DNA of 64,000 nt from an uncultured Hyphomonas sp. (GCF_963678195.1 NZ_OY782759.1:3603961-3667960); one strand, 5' to 3'; positions 8,515 to 16,849 are shown, numbered from the stretch's first letter. Notes: generated by a model from the sequence alone, not told the origin. Numbers and translations are program-made.

Positions 8515-8703
8515 CGCATCGGCCGTGCGGATCACCGCCAGGCGCAGGCCGCCATCCTCATGCGGGGTGAAAGACAGTTCCAGCCCCGCCATTTCGAAGG
8601 CCAGATGGCCCTGCATCATTGAAAACCCGACCATTGCCGCCACGATGACCAGCGTGATTGCGAGAATCAGCCAGTTGCTGGTCAGATAGGTCCCCTTGCT
8701 CAT
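8494..8703 (-). CDS. 69-aa membrane protein at the end of the psp operon
   Basis: Short protein with one hydrophobic segment (about residues 11-29, [19 protein letters not shown]), then a hydrophilic tail containing [17 protein letters not shown] do not recognise a family. It lies 62 bp after pspC on the same strand, so it may be the last psp gene, perhaps occupying the place PspD has in enterobacteria, though I see no sequence likeness to PspD. AAAGGAACGGA precedes the ATG. The 3' end overlaps mnmC on the other strand. Confidence 0.65.
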   Translation of the reverse strand: MSKGTYLTSNWLILAITLVIVAAMVGFSMMQGHLAFEMAGLELSFTPHEDGGLRLAVIRTADALGATSL

Positions 8704-8765
8704 TGTTCCGTTCCTTTACCGGAGTCTGTCAGTTGGTATTGCCGCTGGTTTATTTTGTATACGGA

Positions 8766-9218
8766 TCAGTTGTTGCCTTGTTCGAGGTCCCGGAATTCCT
8801 TGCGCAGGCGCCACTCGTCCGAGGTGACCTTGCGCTCGATGCTCCGAAGACGCTCGTCGAGGTCCATGAAGGTGTATTTGAGATTGCCGAAGGTGACGCG
8901 CGGCCGGTCTGAAACGTTGCGCCAGAATGCGTCTTCATCCGGGGAGACCGACGCCAGGCCAAAAGGGCGGCGCGGCGTGATCATCCAGATGGTGACGTAA
9001 GCGATCAGGGCGAGCGGCCCCATCACGAAGAAGAAGGCAAGCACGGCCAGGACGCGGACCAGGACCGGCTCCCAGCCAAATCGCTCAGCGAGGCCGCCGC
9101 AGACACCGGCGATGACCTTGTCTTCGCGGGAGCGGTAGAAACGCTTGGGATTGGGGGAACCATAAGTCCGGTCTTCGCCGTGAACGGCATCGCGGTATGG
9201 GCGGGAGTGGCGGGACAT
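8766..9218 (-). CDS. pspC: Phage shock protein C
   Basis: 150 residues. The PspC domain covers about residues 25-85: RFYRSREDKVIAGVCGG, LAERFGWEPVLVRVLAVLAFFF with the transmembrane helix, and a second hydrophobic stretch ending YVTIWMITP. The C-terminal 50 residues are charged and helical and could form a coiled coil. PspC and PspB sense inner-membrane stress and draw PspA to the membrane, releasing PspF. It follows pspB by 11 bp. Confidence 0.92.
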   Translation of the reverse strand: MSRHSRPYRDAVHGEDRTYGSPNPKRFYRSREDKVIAGVCGGLAERFGWEPVLVRVLAVLAFFFVMGPLALIAYVTIWMITPRRPFGLASVSPDEDAFWRNVSDRPRVTFGNLKYTFMDLDERLRSIERKVTSDEWRLRKEFRDLEQGNN

Positions 9219-9229
9219 CTATTTATTCC

Positions 9230-9487
9230 TTAGTCGTCAAAAGTGGGGCGGGAGCGGCGGGGCGGCGGGCGCTGTTCCTCCGCCTCCCCGGCTTCGAGCA
9301 GGCGCTCGAGCGTTTCGATGCGGCGTTCCATGGCCTTGGCCGAACGCCAGAGGTCTTCCATTATCCGCTCATCGTCAGGCATCAGGGTCTTCTGCTTCCG
9401 CCACTGCGTGATGTAGTGAAACATCACGGCGGGAAAACCGATGAAGATGATGCTGACGATGGCAATGGCGAAAACTTCCTCAGGCAT
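9230..9487 (-). CDS. pspB: Phage shock protein B
   Basis: 85 residues. N-terminal transmembrane helix (about 6-26), then the PspB pattern HYITQWRKQKTLMPDDER and a helical/leucine zipper-like region WRSAKAMERRIETLERLLE. The tail is rich in Pro, Arg and acidic residues. It is an inner-membrane partner of PspC. Its ATG overlaps the TGA of the 36-aa micro-ORF (TGATG), so its translation may depend on that small gene. Confidence 0.9.
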   Translation of the reverse strand: MPEEVFAIAIVSIIFIGFPAVMFHYITQWRKQKTLMPDDERIMEDLWRSAKAMERRIETLERLLEAGEAEEQRPPPRRSRPTFDD

Positions 9488-9597
9488 CAGGCGGCCTCAT
9501 TCTTTTTGGCGCGGCGGTCTTCAAGCTCCATGGCCACCAGGCCAGGCGTGCACACGACGGTCAGGAAGCCAGCAAGGCAGGCGAGCGAAAACAACAT
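9487..9597 (-). CDS. 36-aa micro-ORF between pspA and pspB
   Basis: Reading from ATG at 9597 gives MLFSLACLAGFLTVVCTPGL, then VAMELEDRRAKKNEAA and a TGA. The first 20 residues are hydrophobic (signal-anchor-like) and the rest is charged. It starts four bases after the pspA stop codon and ends in a TGATG overlap with pspB. Such tight packing argues for a translated gene, at least for coupling. No family is recognised. The hydrophobic N-terminus could place it in the inner membrane beside PspB/PspC. Confidence 0.6.
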   Translation of the reverse strand: MLFSLACLAGFLTVVCTPGLVAMELEDRRAKKNEAA

Positions 9598-9601
9598 GTG
9601 A

Positions 9602-10282
9602 TCAGCCCTCCGACTTCTTGGAAGACGACTTGGAACGCTTGGCCTTCAGGGCGGCGAGTTCCTTCTCGATGCTTTCGTCCTGCTCAAGGGCAGCGAACTG
9701 GGCTTCGAGGGTCGGCTCGGCGCCGCGGATCTGGTCGGCATAGGCTTCCATCTCATCGACCTTGCGCTCGATATTGCCGTAGCGGGCAAGCGCTTCGTCG
9801 ACCCGGCCATCATAGACCTGGCTGCGCATGCGGATCCGCTGTTCGGCAGCTTCGCGGCGCATCATCAGGGCACGATGCTTCGCCTTGGCTTCGTCGAGCT
9901 TCGCCTGCAGCTTGGACAGGTCGTCCTGGCGCTTCTCGAAGGCTTCTTCGGCGGCGGCCATTGCATTCTTGCGGCGATCGATTTCGGCTTCCGCTTTCTG
10001 CTTGGCGATCAGGGCGCCGCGGGCAAGGTCTTCACGGCCCTTGTCGATGGCGAGCTCGGCCTTGTTGGCCCAGTCGTCACGGACAGTGGTGAAGTGGGCG
10101 ATGTCGCGTTCCATCTCTTTCTTGTCGGCCATGGCACGGGCAGCCGCGGTGCGGACCTCGACCAGCGTGTCTTCCATTTCCTGAATGATCAGGCGCGCGA
10201 TTTTTTCGGGGTTCTCGGCATTGTCGAGCATCGAATTGATATTCGAGTTGATGATGTCACCGAGGCGGGAGAACAGACCCAT
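9602..10282 (-). CDS. pspA: Phage shock protein A
   Basis: 226 residues (E. coli 222), almost wholly helical. Begins MGLFSRLGDIINSNINSMLD, the amphipathic membrane-binding helix; then ENPEKIARLIIQEMEDTL and long coiled coils with alternating Glu/Lys/Ala. PspA is an ESCRT-III-like protein that shields damaged inner membrane and, when free, inhibits the activator PspF. The start at 10282 follows AAAGGACACC. Second gene of the psp operon, 28 bp after the 43-aa micro-ORF. Confidence 0.93.
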   Translation of the reverse strand: MGLFSRLGDIINSNINSMLDNAENPEKIARLIIQEMEDTLVEVRTAAARAMADKKEMERDIAHFTTVRDDWANKAELAIDKGREDLARGALIAKQKAEAEIDRRKNAMAAAEEAFEKRQDDLSKLQAKLDEAKAKHRALMMRREAAEQRIRMRSQVYDGRVDEALARYGNIERKVDEMEAYADQIRGAEPTLEAQFAALEQDESIEKELAALKAKRSKSSSKKSEG

Positions 10283-10310
10283 TTTGGTGTCCTTTCGTGT
10301 CAGGGGAGGA

Positions 10311-10442
10311 TTAGAAGAAGAAACCGCCGAGGAAGACGCCCGCGGCAAAGAACATCCAGGTCTCTGCGGAACGGGTCGACAGCCACCGGCCAAAACGGCC
10401 TGTGTCCGATCGGGCTTCTGAGCGGGTGTAACGGTCTTCCAT
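10311..10442 (-). CDS. 43-aa micro-ORF, first gene of the psp operon
   Basis: From ATG at 10442 the reading is MEDRYTRSEARSDTGRFGRW, then LSTRSAETWMFFAAGVFLGGFFF and TAA. It has a charged N-terminus and a single hydrophobic C-terminal helix, so it looks like a tail-anchored inner-membrane microprotein. It lies downstream of the sigma-54 promoter with an approximately 45-nt leader, and upstream of pspA, so it would be the first gene made on Psp induction. AAGGACG lies about 10 bases before the ATG. No known psp family is recognised. Confidence 0.65.
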   Translation of the reverse strand: MEDRYTRSEARSDTGRFGRWLSTRSAETWMFFAAGVFLGGFFF

Positions 10443-10500
10443 TTTCTGTTTCGTCCTTCTGGTTTCGAGCAACGCCCGTCGCTCTGAGCCCTTTCCTCAT

Positions 10501-10516
10501 TTCAAGGACCGTGCCA
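10501..10516 (-). promoter_or_regulatory. Sigma-54 (-24/-12) promoter of the psp operon
   Basis: The minus strand reads TGGCACGGTCCTTGAA. The consensus is TGGCAC-N5-TTGCW, so the -24 element is perfect and the -12 element has TTGA instead of TTGC. It lies about 60 bp upstream of the first micro-ORF and faces away from pspF, exactly as in the classical pspF-pspA arrangement. Confidence 0.82.
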
Positions 10517-10533
10517 GACCAAAATTAATTTTG

Positions 10534-10546
10534 TAAGTTATTGATT
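10534..10546 (-). promoter_or_regulatory. IHF site between pspF and psp operon
   Basis: The minus strand reads AATCAATAACTTA, a full match to WATCAANNNNTTR. It is 17 bp upstream of the -24 box within AT-rich DNA. In the E. coli psp control region IHF bends DNA to bring PspF to the sigma-54 holoenzyme; the same role is inferred here. Confidence 0.65.
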
Positions 10547-10616
10547 TAATTAAGTAAAAAACTTTTTCAGACGACTTCCCCTAATTCAATTTAGTATATT
10601 TGACGAAATATTTGGT

Positions 10617-10630
10617 CGATTTCAAAATCG
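10617..10630. promoter_or_regulatory. Short palindrome upstream of pspF
   Basis: CGATTT-CA-AAATCG is a perfect 6+2+6 inverted repeat 20 bp before the pspF start and about 100 bp upstream of the psp -24 box. Position fits a PspF enhancer (UAS) or a pspF operator, but no PspF consensus for this group is known to me. Confidence 0.4.
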
Positions 10631-10650
10631 TTTTTAGCTATATTGACTTC

Positions 10651-11754
10651 ATGATTGGTCAAAATACGCAGCTTATCGGCGAGGCCCCAAGCTGGCTCAG
10701 CGCGCAGGAACATGTTTCCCGTGTGGCCACGCTGGAGCGGCCGATCCTGGTGATCGGCGAACGCGGCACCGGCAAAGAGCTGATCGGTGAGCGCCTGCAC
10801 TTCCTGTCGAAGCGCTGGGAAGGCCCGTTCGTGAAGGTGAATTGCGCCGCCTTGTCGGAAACGCTGCTCGACAGCGAACTGTTTGGCCATGAGCGCGGCG
10901 CCTTCACTGGCGCGACCGAGCAACGCAAGGGCCGGTTCGAACTGGCAGACGGCGGCACGATCTTTCTCGACGAAATCGCCACCGCCTCCCAGCAGGTGCA
11001 GGAAAAACTGTTGCGGGTGGTGGAGTATGGAGAGTTCCAGCGCCTCGGCGGCTCGCGCGTGCTGACCACGAATGTGCGCATTGTTGCCGCGACCAATGCG
11101 GACCTGCCAGCCATGGCGGAGGCGGGAGAGTTCCGCTCCGACCTGCTCGACCGGCTGGCCTTCGATGTGATCACCCTTCCGCCGCTGCGCGCCCGCCGGG
11201 GGGATGCGACTTTGCTGGCCGATCACTTTGCCCGGCGCATGGCCATCGAAATGGGGCAGGACTTCCCGGGCTTTGCCCCCTCCGCCATCGCCGCCATCGA
11301 AGCGCATGACTGGCCGGGCAATGTGCGGGAGCTGCGCAATTTCGCTCAGCGGCTGGCGCATCGCTCCATGGTCATGACACCCGGAGAGCCGGTTGTGTTT
11401 GACCCGGCAGCCCTCGATCCGTTCGAGTCGCCCTGGCGGCCGGCATCATCGCCCGGCAAACCCTCCCCCGCCCGTCCAGACCCGCCTGCCCCGCTGCAAG
11501 CCGACCCCGGACGTATCGATCCGTCTGTGACGGCCGATTTCCAGGCCCAGGTCGCGGCATTCGAAATGCGCCTGATCGACGAGGCGCTCAGCTGGGCCAA
11601 AGGCCATCAGGGACAAGCCGCCGACGCGCTGGGCCTGACCTATCATCAATTCCGCGGGCTGCTGAAGAAACATGATTACGGCAAGAACCCGGGAAAGCCG
11701 AAAGACGAAGACACCGGCGCGCCCCTGAACGGCGGCCCGCGCCCTGCCATGTGA
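10651..11754 (+). CDS. pspF: Sigma-54-dependent activator PspF
   Basis: 367 residues. It lacks an N-terminal sensor domain and starts directly with the AAA+ module, as PspF does. Visible motifs: Walker A GERGTGKE, the sigma-54 contact loop HERGAFTGATEQ, Walker B GGTIFLDEI, and R-finger region DLLDRLAFDVITLPPLR. A Pro-rich linker (about 270-300) leads to a C-terminal Fis-type helix-turn-helix (GQAADALGLTYHQFRGLL). E. coli PspF is 325 aa; the extra length is the linker and tail. Divergent from the operon it should control and inhibited by PspA in the known system. Confidence 0.92.
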   Translation: MIGQNTQLIGEAPSWLSAQEHVSRVATLERPILVIGERGTGKELIGERLHFLSKRWEGPFVKVNCAALSETLLDSELFGHERGAFTGATEQRKGRFELADGGTIFLDEIATASQQVQEKLLRVVEYGEFQRLGGSRVLTTNVRIVAATNADLPAMAEAGEFRSDLLDRLAFDVITLPPLRARRGDATLLADHFARRMAIEMGQDFPGFAPSAIAAIEAHDWPGNVRELRNFAQRLAHRSMVMTPGEPVVFDPAALDPFESPWRPASSPGKPSPARPDPPAPLQADPGRIDPSVTADFQAQVAAFEMRLIDEALSWAKGHQGQAADALGLTYHQFRGLLKKHDYGKNPGKPKDEDTGAPLNGGPRPAM

Positions 11755-11755
11755 C

Positions 11756-12115
11756 TCAGTATCCGCAGAGGGTGTTCATCTGGCCAATCAGGTTTGCGTA
11801 ATCGATCGGCTTGGTCAGGACTGTGTGGTTCGCAAACCGCTCATCCTGATGGTATGTGTCATTGCCCGACAGGAAGATGAAGGGCGTACCCTCCGCCTGA
11901 AGACGTTCTGCAATCGGTGTGGATGTATCGCCCCGCAGGTTCATATCCAGAATGGCCGCCTTGACCGAATGCGCATCCAGAGTGGCCAGAGCCTCCCCGA
12001 CGCTACCGACCGGGTCGAGGACCGCATAACCAGCCTCCTGCAACCTCATCTGCACGTCTATCGCGATGAGGAACTCATCCTCAACCAATAGAATGGGACC
12101 CTTCTCGGAACTCAT
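11756..12115 (-). CDS. Single-domain response regulator (receiver only)
   Basis: 119 residues, a CheY-like receiver with no output domain. ILLVEDEFLIA supplies the acidic pocket, the phospho-acceptor Asp is in AAILDMNLRGD, the switch Ser in FIFLSGND and the conserved Lys in VLTKPID. Start codon overlaps the stop of the PAS kinase gene by 4 bp, so the two are translated together and this receiver is the probable partner of the kinase. HWE kinases are often paired with such stand-alone receivers. The downstream target is unknown. Confidence 0.88.
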   Translation of the reverse strand: MSSEKGPILLVEDEFLIAIDVQMRLQEAGYAVLDPVGSVGEALATLDAHSVKAAILDMNLRGDTSTPIAERLQAEGTPFIFLSGNDTYHQDERFANHTVLTKPIDYANLIGQMNTLCGY

Positions 12116-15100
12116 CTTGCACCTTTCTTACGGAACCTGAACTGGGCCCAGAAGCCTTCCGGGCGGTATTCTATCTGGACCTTTCCGTCCAGCGTATGAG
12201 CCAGGCTTTGCTCAATCAGCACACTCCCGAATCCACGGCGCGTTGGCGGCGTCACCGGCGGACCACCTGTTTCCACCCAGGTCAAGATCGCCTGGTTCTG
12301 CTCCGAGCCGCCCCCCCGCCTCCAGGTCACATCAAGATGCCCCCCCTCTGTCGACAACGCCCCATACTTGGAAGCATTGGTCGCCAGCTCATGCAGGATG
12401 AGCCCGAATGTATGAGCCGCTTCCGGGCCAAGCACGAGCGGCGGGCCGGACATCGACACCTGCCGGTCCAGGCCGCCGGGCGCGTAAGGCAGCACCTGGT
12501 CGCGCACCAATTGGGAAATGTCGGCATTGCTGCGGGTCGTATCGATCAGCAGGTCATGGCATTTTGAAATCGCCATGAGACGGCCAACAAAGGTTTCCCG
12601 GAAGGACTCAAGATCTGATGCCTCCCGCAATGTGTGCGATGCGATGGTCTGAACCGTTGCCAGCGAGTTCTTCACCCGGTGGCTGAGTTCGTTGACCAGC
12701 ATTTCACGATGCTGCTCTGCCTTCTTGCGGTCGGAAATATCGAAGCCGGATGCCACAACATTCGTTACCGTCCCACTCTCGTCCAGAACGGGCGCCAGCA
12801 GGTTTGCCACAGCGATCCGTTCGTCCCCGGACGTCCGGACCGTTGTGTCATGAAGGACGCGCTCTCCCTGTGCAGCCCGCAGAACGCAACGACGCAGCTC
12901 TTCGCGGGCATCGGAATCATGGGACCACCAATACGTCTCCCAGTAATGTTTCCCTACAACGTCTGACGCCTTGAGCTTTGCCATCGCCAGCGCGGACTCA
13001 TTCACATCCACAATAATGCCATCCGGCGTCATCAGGGTCACGAAGGAGATCAGGTTGTTCAGAATGGCCCGGGCGCGCTCTTCCTGCTCCCGCAGTTTCT
13101 TCTCGGCCCGCTTCTCCTTGGAAATGTCCGAATAATACATTGCGAAGCCATCATCGACCTGCGCAGCCGTAACGCTGTTCCAGATCCCGCGGCCAGACCC
13201 TGTCGGATAGAAGATCTCCCCCTGCCAGGGCTCACCGTTTTGCGCAACATCGACGAACCGGTCAAAAACCCCCAAATCCGGCAGGAGCGGCGCTTCCCTC
13301 AGCAGGGTCGTTTCACCCAGACGATCCGCGTCCAGGCCGGACATGCGCTGCGCCGCCGGGTTGGCGTAGACAATCCTGAAATCGGTTATTTCATTATCGG
13401 CCCCGCGCATGCTCCGGAAAATGATAAAGCCGTCAGGTGTGGTCTGGTGGAAGGCCCGGAGACGGGCCTCGCTTTCCCTCAGCCGCAACTCGGATTTCTT
13501 GCGCTCGGTGATGTCGGAGAATGTTACCGCAAAACCGGCTTCGATCCTCACCGCAGCGATACGAAGCCACCCCCTTTTTTCCGGAACCGGTAACGGCACT
13601 TCCATTTCGAGTGGTTCATCCGTTTCGGCCATGCGTCTGCTGGCCTCAAACAGGGGGTGTCCGGGTTTGATATTGGTGTCTTTCAGCAGCGTCTGCCCCA
13701 CCATCACTTCGGCGGGCCTGCCGACAATTTTTTCAGCCGCCGGATTTGCATATTCGCAGACGAAATCCGCAACATCGCCCTGTTCATCGAACACAGTCCG
13801 GAACATCAGGAACCCATCGGGCGTGGTCTGCTGAGCGGCCCGGAAGCGCTCCTCGCTGCGCCTCAACTCAAGCTCTGCGCGTTTCGAATCGCTTATGTCG
13901 GTGAAGGAGACGGCAAATCCGTCATCCACCCGCACCGCCGAATAGCGGAACCATATAAATGTCCCATTGGTGAGCGGAAACTCCAACTCTCCCTGGATCG
14001 TCCCCCCCGTCTCCACCACACTGCAATAGACATCGAAGAGTCCGATGTCCCGGTTACCTGGATTCCTCCGCAACATCCTGTAGCCGGGGATGTCTGCCGG
14101 ATCGATCATCAGCATTCTGGCAGAGGCGGGGTTTCCGTATTCACAGATGAAATCCTCGATCTCGCCTGAAGAATTCCGCACACTGCGGAACACCATAAAG
14201 CCATCCGGGATGGTTTTCTGAATCGCCTGGAACCGCGTATTGCTGGCGTCCAGATCCTGCCGCATCTGCTTCTTCTCGGTGATGTCGTCGATCACCGAGA
14301 TCATGTACTCAATTTCACCTTCTCGATTGTAGGCGCAGGACACTGACAGGTTCGCCCACACGACACTTCCATCCTTGTGGATATAGCGCTTTTCAACATG
14401 CATCGCTTTGCGCTGACCGGCGAACAACTCTTTCATCAGGTCGACGCACTCCTGAAGATCATCCGGATGCGTCAGTGACTGGAAATCACATTCCTTCAAT
14501 TCCTCTTCGGAATAGCCGAGAATCTCGCAAACCTTGCGGTTTGCACGCAGCCATCTTCCGTCTGGCGCAACTTGCGCCATGCCGACAGCTGCGCTCTCAA
14601 ATATCGCACGGAAGCGTTCCTCGCTCCGGTGCAACGCGTCATCCTTATGCTTTTCGGATGTGATGTCCTCGATCACCGAGATGAAATAGTCGACCTCGCC
14701 ACTTTCCGTCCGGGCACACCCGACCGTCAGCTTGACCCAGACAAGCGCCCCGTCCTTCCGGAAATAGCGCTTTTCCATGGAATAGGAGTCGCGCTTGCCG
14801 GCGATCGTTTCTTCCAGAAGGGACAGGTCGATATTCAGATCGTCCGGATGAGTAATGTCCTGGAAGGTCAGCTGAGTCAGCTCACCGGCCGTGTATCCGG
14901 TAATATCGCAGGCCTTCTGGTTCACCTGCTGCCAGGACCCGTCCGTACCGACAATCGCCATCCCGACGGCCGCATTCTGAAACGTGGCCCGGAAACGCTG
15001 CTCGCTTTCCGCGAGCGCCTGCGACGCGATGTGTTTTTCTGTGGTGTCGCTGACAATGGCGACAAAATAATCGAAATCGCCGTCAGGATTCCTGGCGCAT

Positions 15101-15438
15101 CCGATCGTCATGACGGCCCAGACGATGCTCCCGTCCCGACGAACGAACTCCTTGTTGATCTGCAGGGACCGCCGCTGGCCTGAGCGAAGCTCCTGATAGA
15201 GCCCTTCATGCAGCTCAGCGTCATCTTCATGTGGCAGGCTGTCGAATGGCAAACCGGTCAGCTCATCTGGCCTGCGTCCGAGCATGTCCGCAAATTCCGG
15301 ATTGCACCGCAGCATGATTCCATCGCCATCAAGATGGACGATTCCGACCGCGCCATGGGCCGGCGGGCTGTCATCTCCCCGCCGCTCCGCCTGAGAAGTC
15401 GGGGCATTCTCAATCCTGTCAGTGGCAGACCTGGTCAT
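12112..15438 (-). CDS. Seven-PAS HWE-family sensor histidine kinase
   Basis: About 1108 residues with no transmembrane segment, so a soluble sensor. By eye the order is three PAS/PAC units of one type (about 25-137, 145-265, 272-392), three of another type each starting xTTPDGFxxFR or KTIPDGFMVFR (403-520, 530-648, 658-777), a seventh PAS (787-905), then the kinase. The phospho-acceptor is H920 in NELSHRVKNSLATVQ; N-box HELATNASKYGAL (1016-1028) and the W-E pair in TWVETGG (1054) place it in the HWE family. ATG 15438 is chosen for the AAGGGG upstream; in-frame ATGs at 15519 and 15666 are less likely. Ligands unknown. Confidence 0.88.
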   Translation of the reverse strand: MTRSATDRIENAPTSQAERRGDDSPPAHGAVGIVHLDGDGIMLRCNPEFADMLGRRPDELTGLPFDSLPHEDDAELHEGLYQELRSGQRRSLQINKEFVRRDGSIVWAVMTIGCARNPDGDFDYFVAIVSDTTEKHIASQALAESEQRFRATFQNAAVGMAIVGTDGSWQQVNQKACDITGYTAGELTQLTFQDITHPDDLNIDLSLLEETIAGKRDSYSMEKRYFRKDGALVWVKLTVGCARTESGEVDYFISVIEDITSEKHKDDALHRSEERFRAIFESAAVGMAQVAPDGRWLRANRKVCEILGYSEEELKECDFQSLTHPDDLQECVDLMKELFAGQRKAMHVEKRYIHKDGSVVWANLSVSCAYNREGEIEYMISVIDDITEKKQMRQDLDASNTRFQAIQKTIPDGFMVFRSVRNSSGEIEDFICEYGNPASARMLMIDPADIPGYRMLRRNPGNRDIGLFDVYCSVVETGGTIQGELEFPLTNGTFIWFRYSAVRVDDGFAVSFTDISDSKRAELELRRSEERFRAAQQTTPDGFLMFRTVFDEQGDVADFVCEYANPAAEKIVGRPAEVMVGQTLLKDTNIKPGHPLFEASRRMAETDEPLEMEVPLPVPEKRGWLRIAAVRIEAGFAVTFSDITERKKSELRLRESEARLRAFHQTTPDGFIIFRSMRGADNEITDFRIVYANPAAQRMSGLDADRLGETTLLREAPLLPDLGVFDRFVDVAQNGEPWQGEIFYPTGSGRGIWNSVTAAQVDDGFAMYYSDISKEKRAEKKLREQEERARAILNNLISFVTLMTPDGIIVDVNESALAMAKLKASDVVGKHYWETYWWSHDSDAREELRRCVLRAAQGERVLHDTTVRTSGDERIAVANLLAPVLDESGTVTNVVASGFDISDRKKAEQHREMLVNELSHRVKNSLATVQTIASHTLREASDLESFRETFVGRLMAISKCHDLLIDTTRSNADISQLVRDQVLPYAPGGLDRQVSMSGPPLVLGPEAAHTFGLILHELATNASKYGALSTEGGHLDVTWRRGGGSEQNQAILTWVETGGPPVTPPTRRGFGSVLIEQSLAHTLDGKVQIEYRPEGFWAQFRFRKKGAR

Positions 15439-15736
15439 CGCCGTTACGCCCCTTCCAATTCCATTTGGCCGGGTGCGGGATTGGCGCCCCCCGGATCGCT
15501 CCGGCCAAATCACCCGCATTCCATTGATCCGCAGATATTTGACGGAATGGTGAAATGTCCGGGCGCACCTGTCAAATAGGGAAAAACGGTGTTTTCCACA
15601 AACCTCAGAGGCGAATGGAGGGAATGTAACGCCGCACCCTCTTTTGCCGGCCCAAGTCTCGCCCATCTCTTCAGTAGGAGTCGCGTCGTGCGATATTCTG
15701 GGCCATAGTGGCCAGCTAAAAAGAAGGAGACCGCTC

Positions 15737-16330
15737 GTGCAGATTCAAATTACTGGCAAGCATATGGACCTCGGTGACGCTCTTCGGGGCCGGATCGAAA
15801 CGGGACTGGAAGCAGCGGTCAGTAAGTATTTCAATCGAACCGGCGATGCGCGCGTATTCGTGTCCCAGCAGGGGCCGTTCGTGGAAGTCGACTGCAACGT
15901 CCACCTGCCGTCGGGCATTATCCTGCAATCGACCGGCAAGGCCGGCGACCCCTACGCCGCGCTGGAAGATAGCCTGGACAAGATGGAAAAGCGCGTGCGC
16001 CGTTATAAGCGCCGCCTGAAGGACCATCATGCCGGCAATACCACCATGCCCATCGAACCGGCTGCAGAATCCGTCATTCAGGTAAATGGATACGATACGG
16101 AAACCGACGAAGAGCTTCCGGAGGCCTCGGACGACACCCCGCTGACGGTGGCTGAAACGGCTGTGCATATCCGCACGATGAGCGTTTCTGAGGCAGTCAT
16201 GCAGCTGGAACTGCAGGAAGTTCCGGCACTCATGTTCAGAAATGCTGGCCATGGACGCCTGAATATGGTGTACCGCCGACCGGACGGGCACATTGGTTGG
16301 GTGGATCCAGCAGACGCCTCCAGAAACTGA
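15737..16330 (+). CDS. hpf: Long-form ribosome hibernation promoting factor
   Basis: 197 residues. A GTG start at 15737 is fixed by AAGGAG eight bases upstream. The N-terminal S30AE domain starts QIQITGKHMDLGDALR and ends in a basic helix (KRVRRYKRRLKDHH). After an acidic linker, a C-terminal dimerisation domain follows: MSVSEAVMQLELQEVPALMF and VYRRPDGHIGWVDP. Long HPF pairs 70S ribosomes into 100S dimers in starvation. It is followed by ptsN after 23 bp, as in many proteobacteria, but rpoN is not upstream here. Confidence 0.92.
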   Translation: MQIQITGKHMDLGDALRGRIETGLEAAVSKYFNRTGDARVFVSQQGPFVEVDCNVHLPSGIILQSTGKAGDPYAALEDSLDKMEKRVRRYKRRLKDHHAGNTTMPIEPAAESVIQVNGYDTETDEELPEASDDTPLTVAETAVHIRTMSVSEAVMQLELQEVPALMFRNAGHGRLNMVYRRPDGHIGWVDPADASRN

Positions 16331-16353
16331 GGCGGCCAACGGAAGCGAGTTAC

Positions 16354-16824
16354 ATGGCGACCGATCTGACTTCCCTGCTTGAAGGCGGGGTTATCCTGCC
16401 GTCGTTTGACGCGACGAGCCGCAAACAGGCGATTCACGCTCTGGCAGAAGCCCTTGCGCAGGCAAAAGGCCTCAACGCACGCCAGATCGAAGATGCCGTG
16501 ATGGAACGCGAGCGCCTTGGCTCGACCGGTGTCGGCGAAGGCGTGGCCATCCCGCACGCGCGGATCGAAGGGCTTGAAAAGCCGGTTGGCGGCCTGTTGC
16601 GTCTCGACGAGGGCGTCGACTTCGAAGCCATTGATGAGCGTCCGTGCGACCTGATCTTCATGTTGCTGGCGCCGAAAACCGCCGGCGCAGACCACCTTCG
16701 CGCGCTGGCGCAGGTGTCTCGCGTGTTCCGCCAGAGTGCGGTGCGCGACAGCCTGCGCGCAGCCCGTAGCGAAGAAGACATCCGCGCCGTGGTCTGCCGG
16801 GAGACCGCCGAGCCGTCGGTCTGA
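16354..16824 (+). CDS. ptsN: PTS nitrogen regulatory EIIA protein
   Basis: 156 residues, single EIIA domain of the fructose/mannitol type. The phosphorylated histidine is H68 in GVAIPHARIEG; VMERERLGSTGVGEG just before it is characteristic, and PKTAGADHLRALAQVSR follows. EIIANtr takes phosphate from NPr/EINtr and regulates potassium and nitrogen physiology in the cytoplasm. Probably co-transcribed with hpf, and the transcript ends at the strong hairpin after it. Confidence 0.92.
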   Translation: MATDLTSLLEGGVILPSFDATSRKQAIHALAEALAQAKGLNARQIEDAVMERERLGSTGVGEGVAIPHARIEGLEKPVGGLLRLDEGVDFEAIDERPCDLIFMLLAPKTAGADHLRALAQVSRVFRQSAVRDSLRAARSEEDIRAVVCRETAEPSV

Positions 16825-16849
16825 CCCTGCCGACACGCCAAACACAGAA

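Noticed and set aside
15716-16339. 207-residue antisense frame over hpf
   Set aside because: Exact complement of hpf in a high-GC genome with no family features; a shadow.
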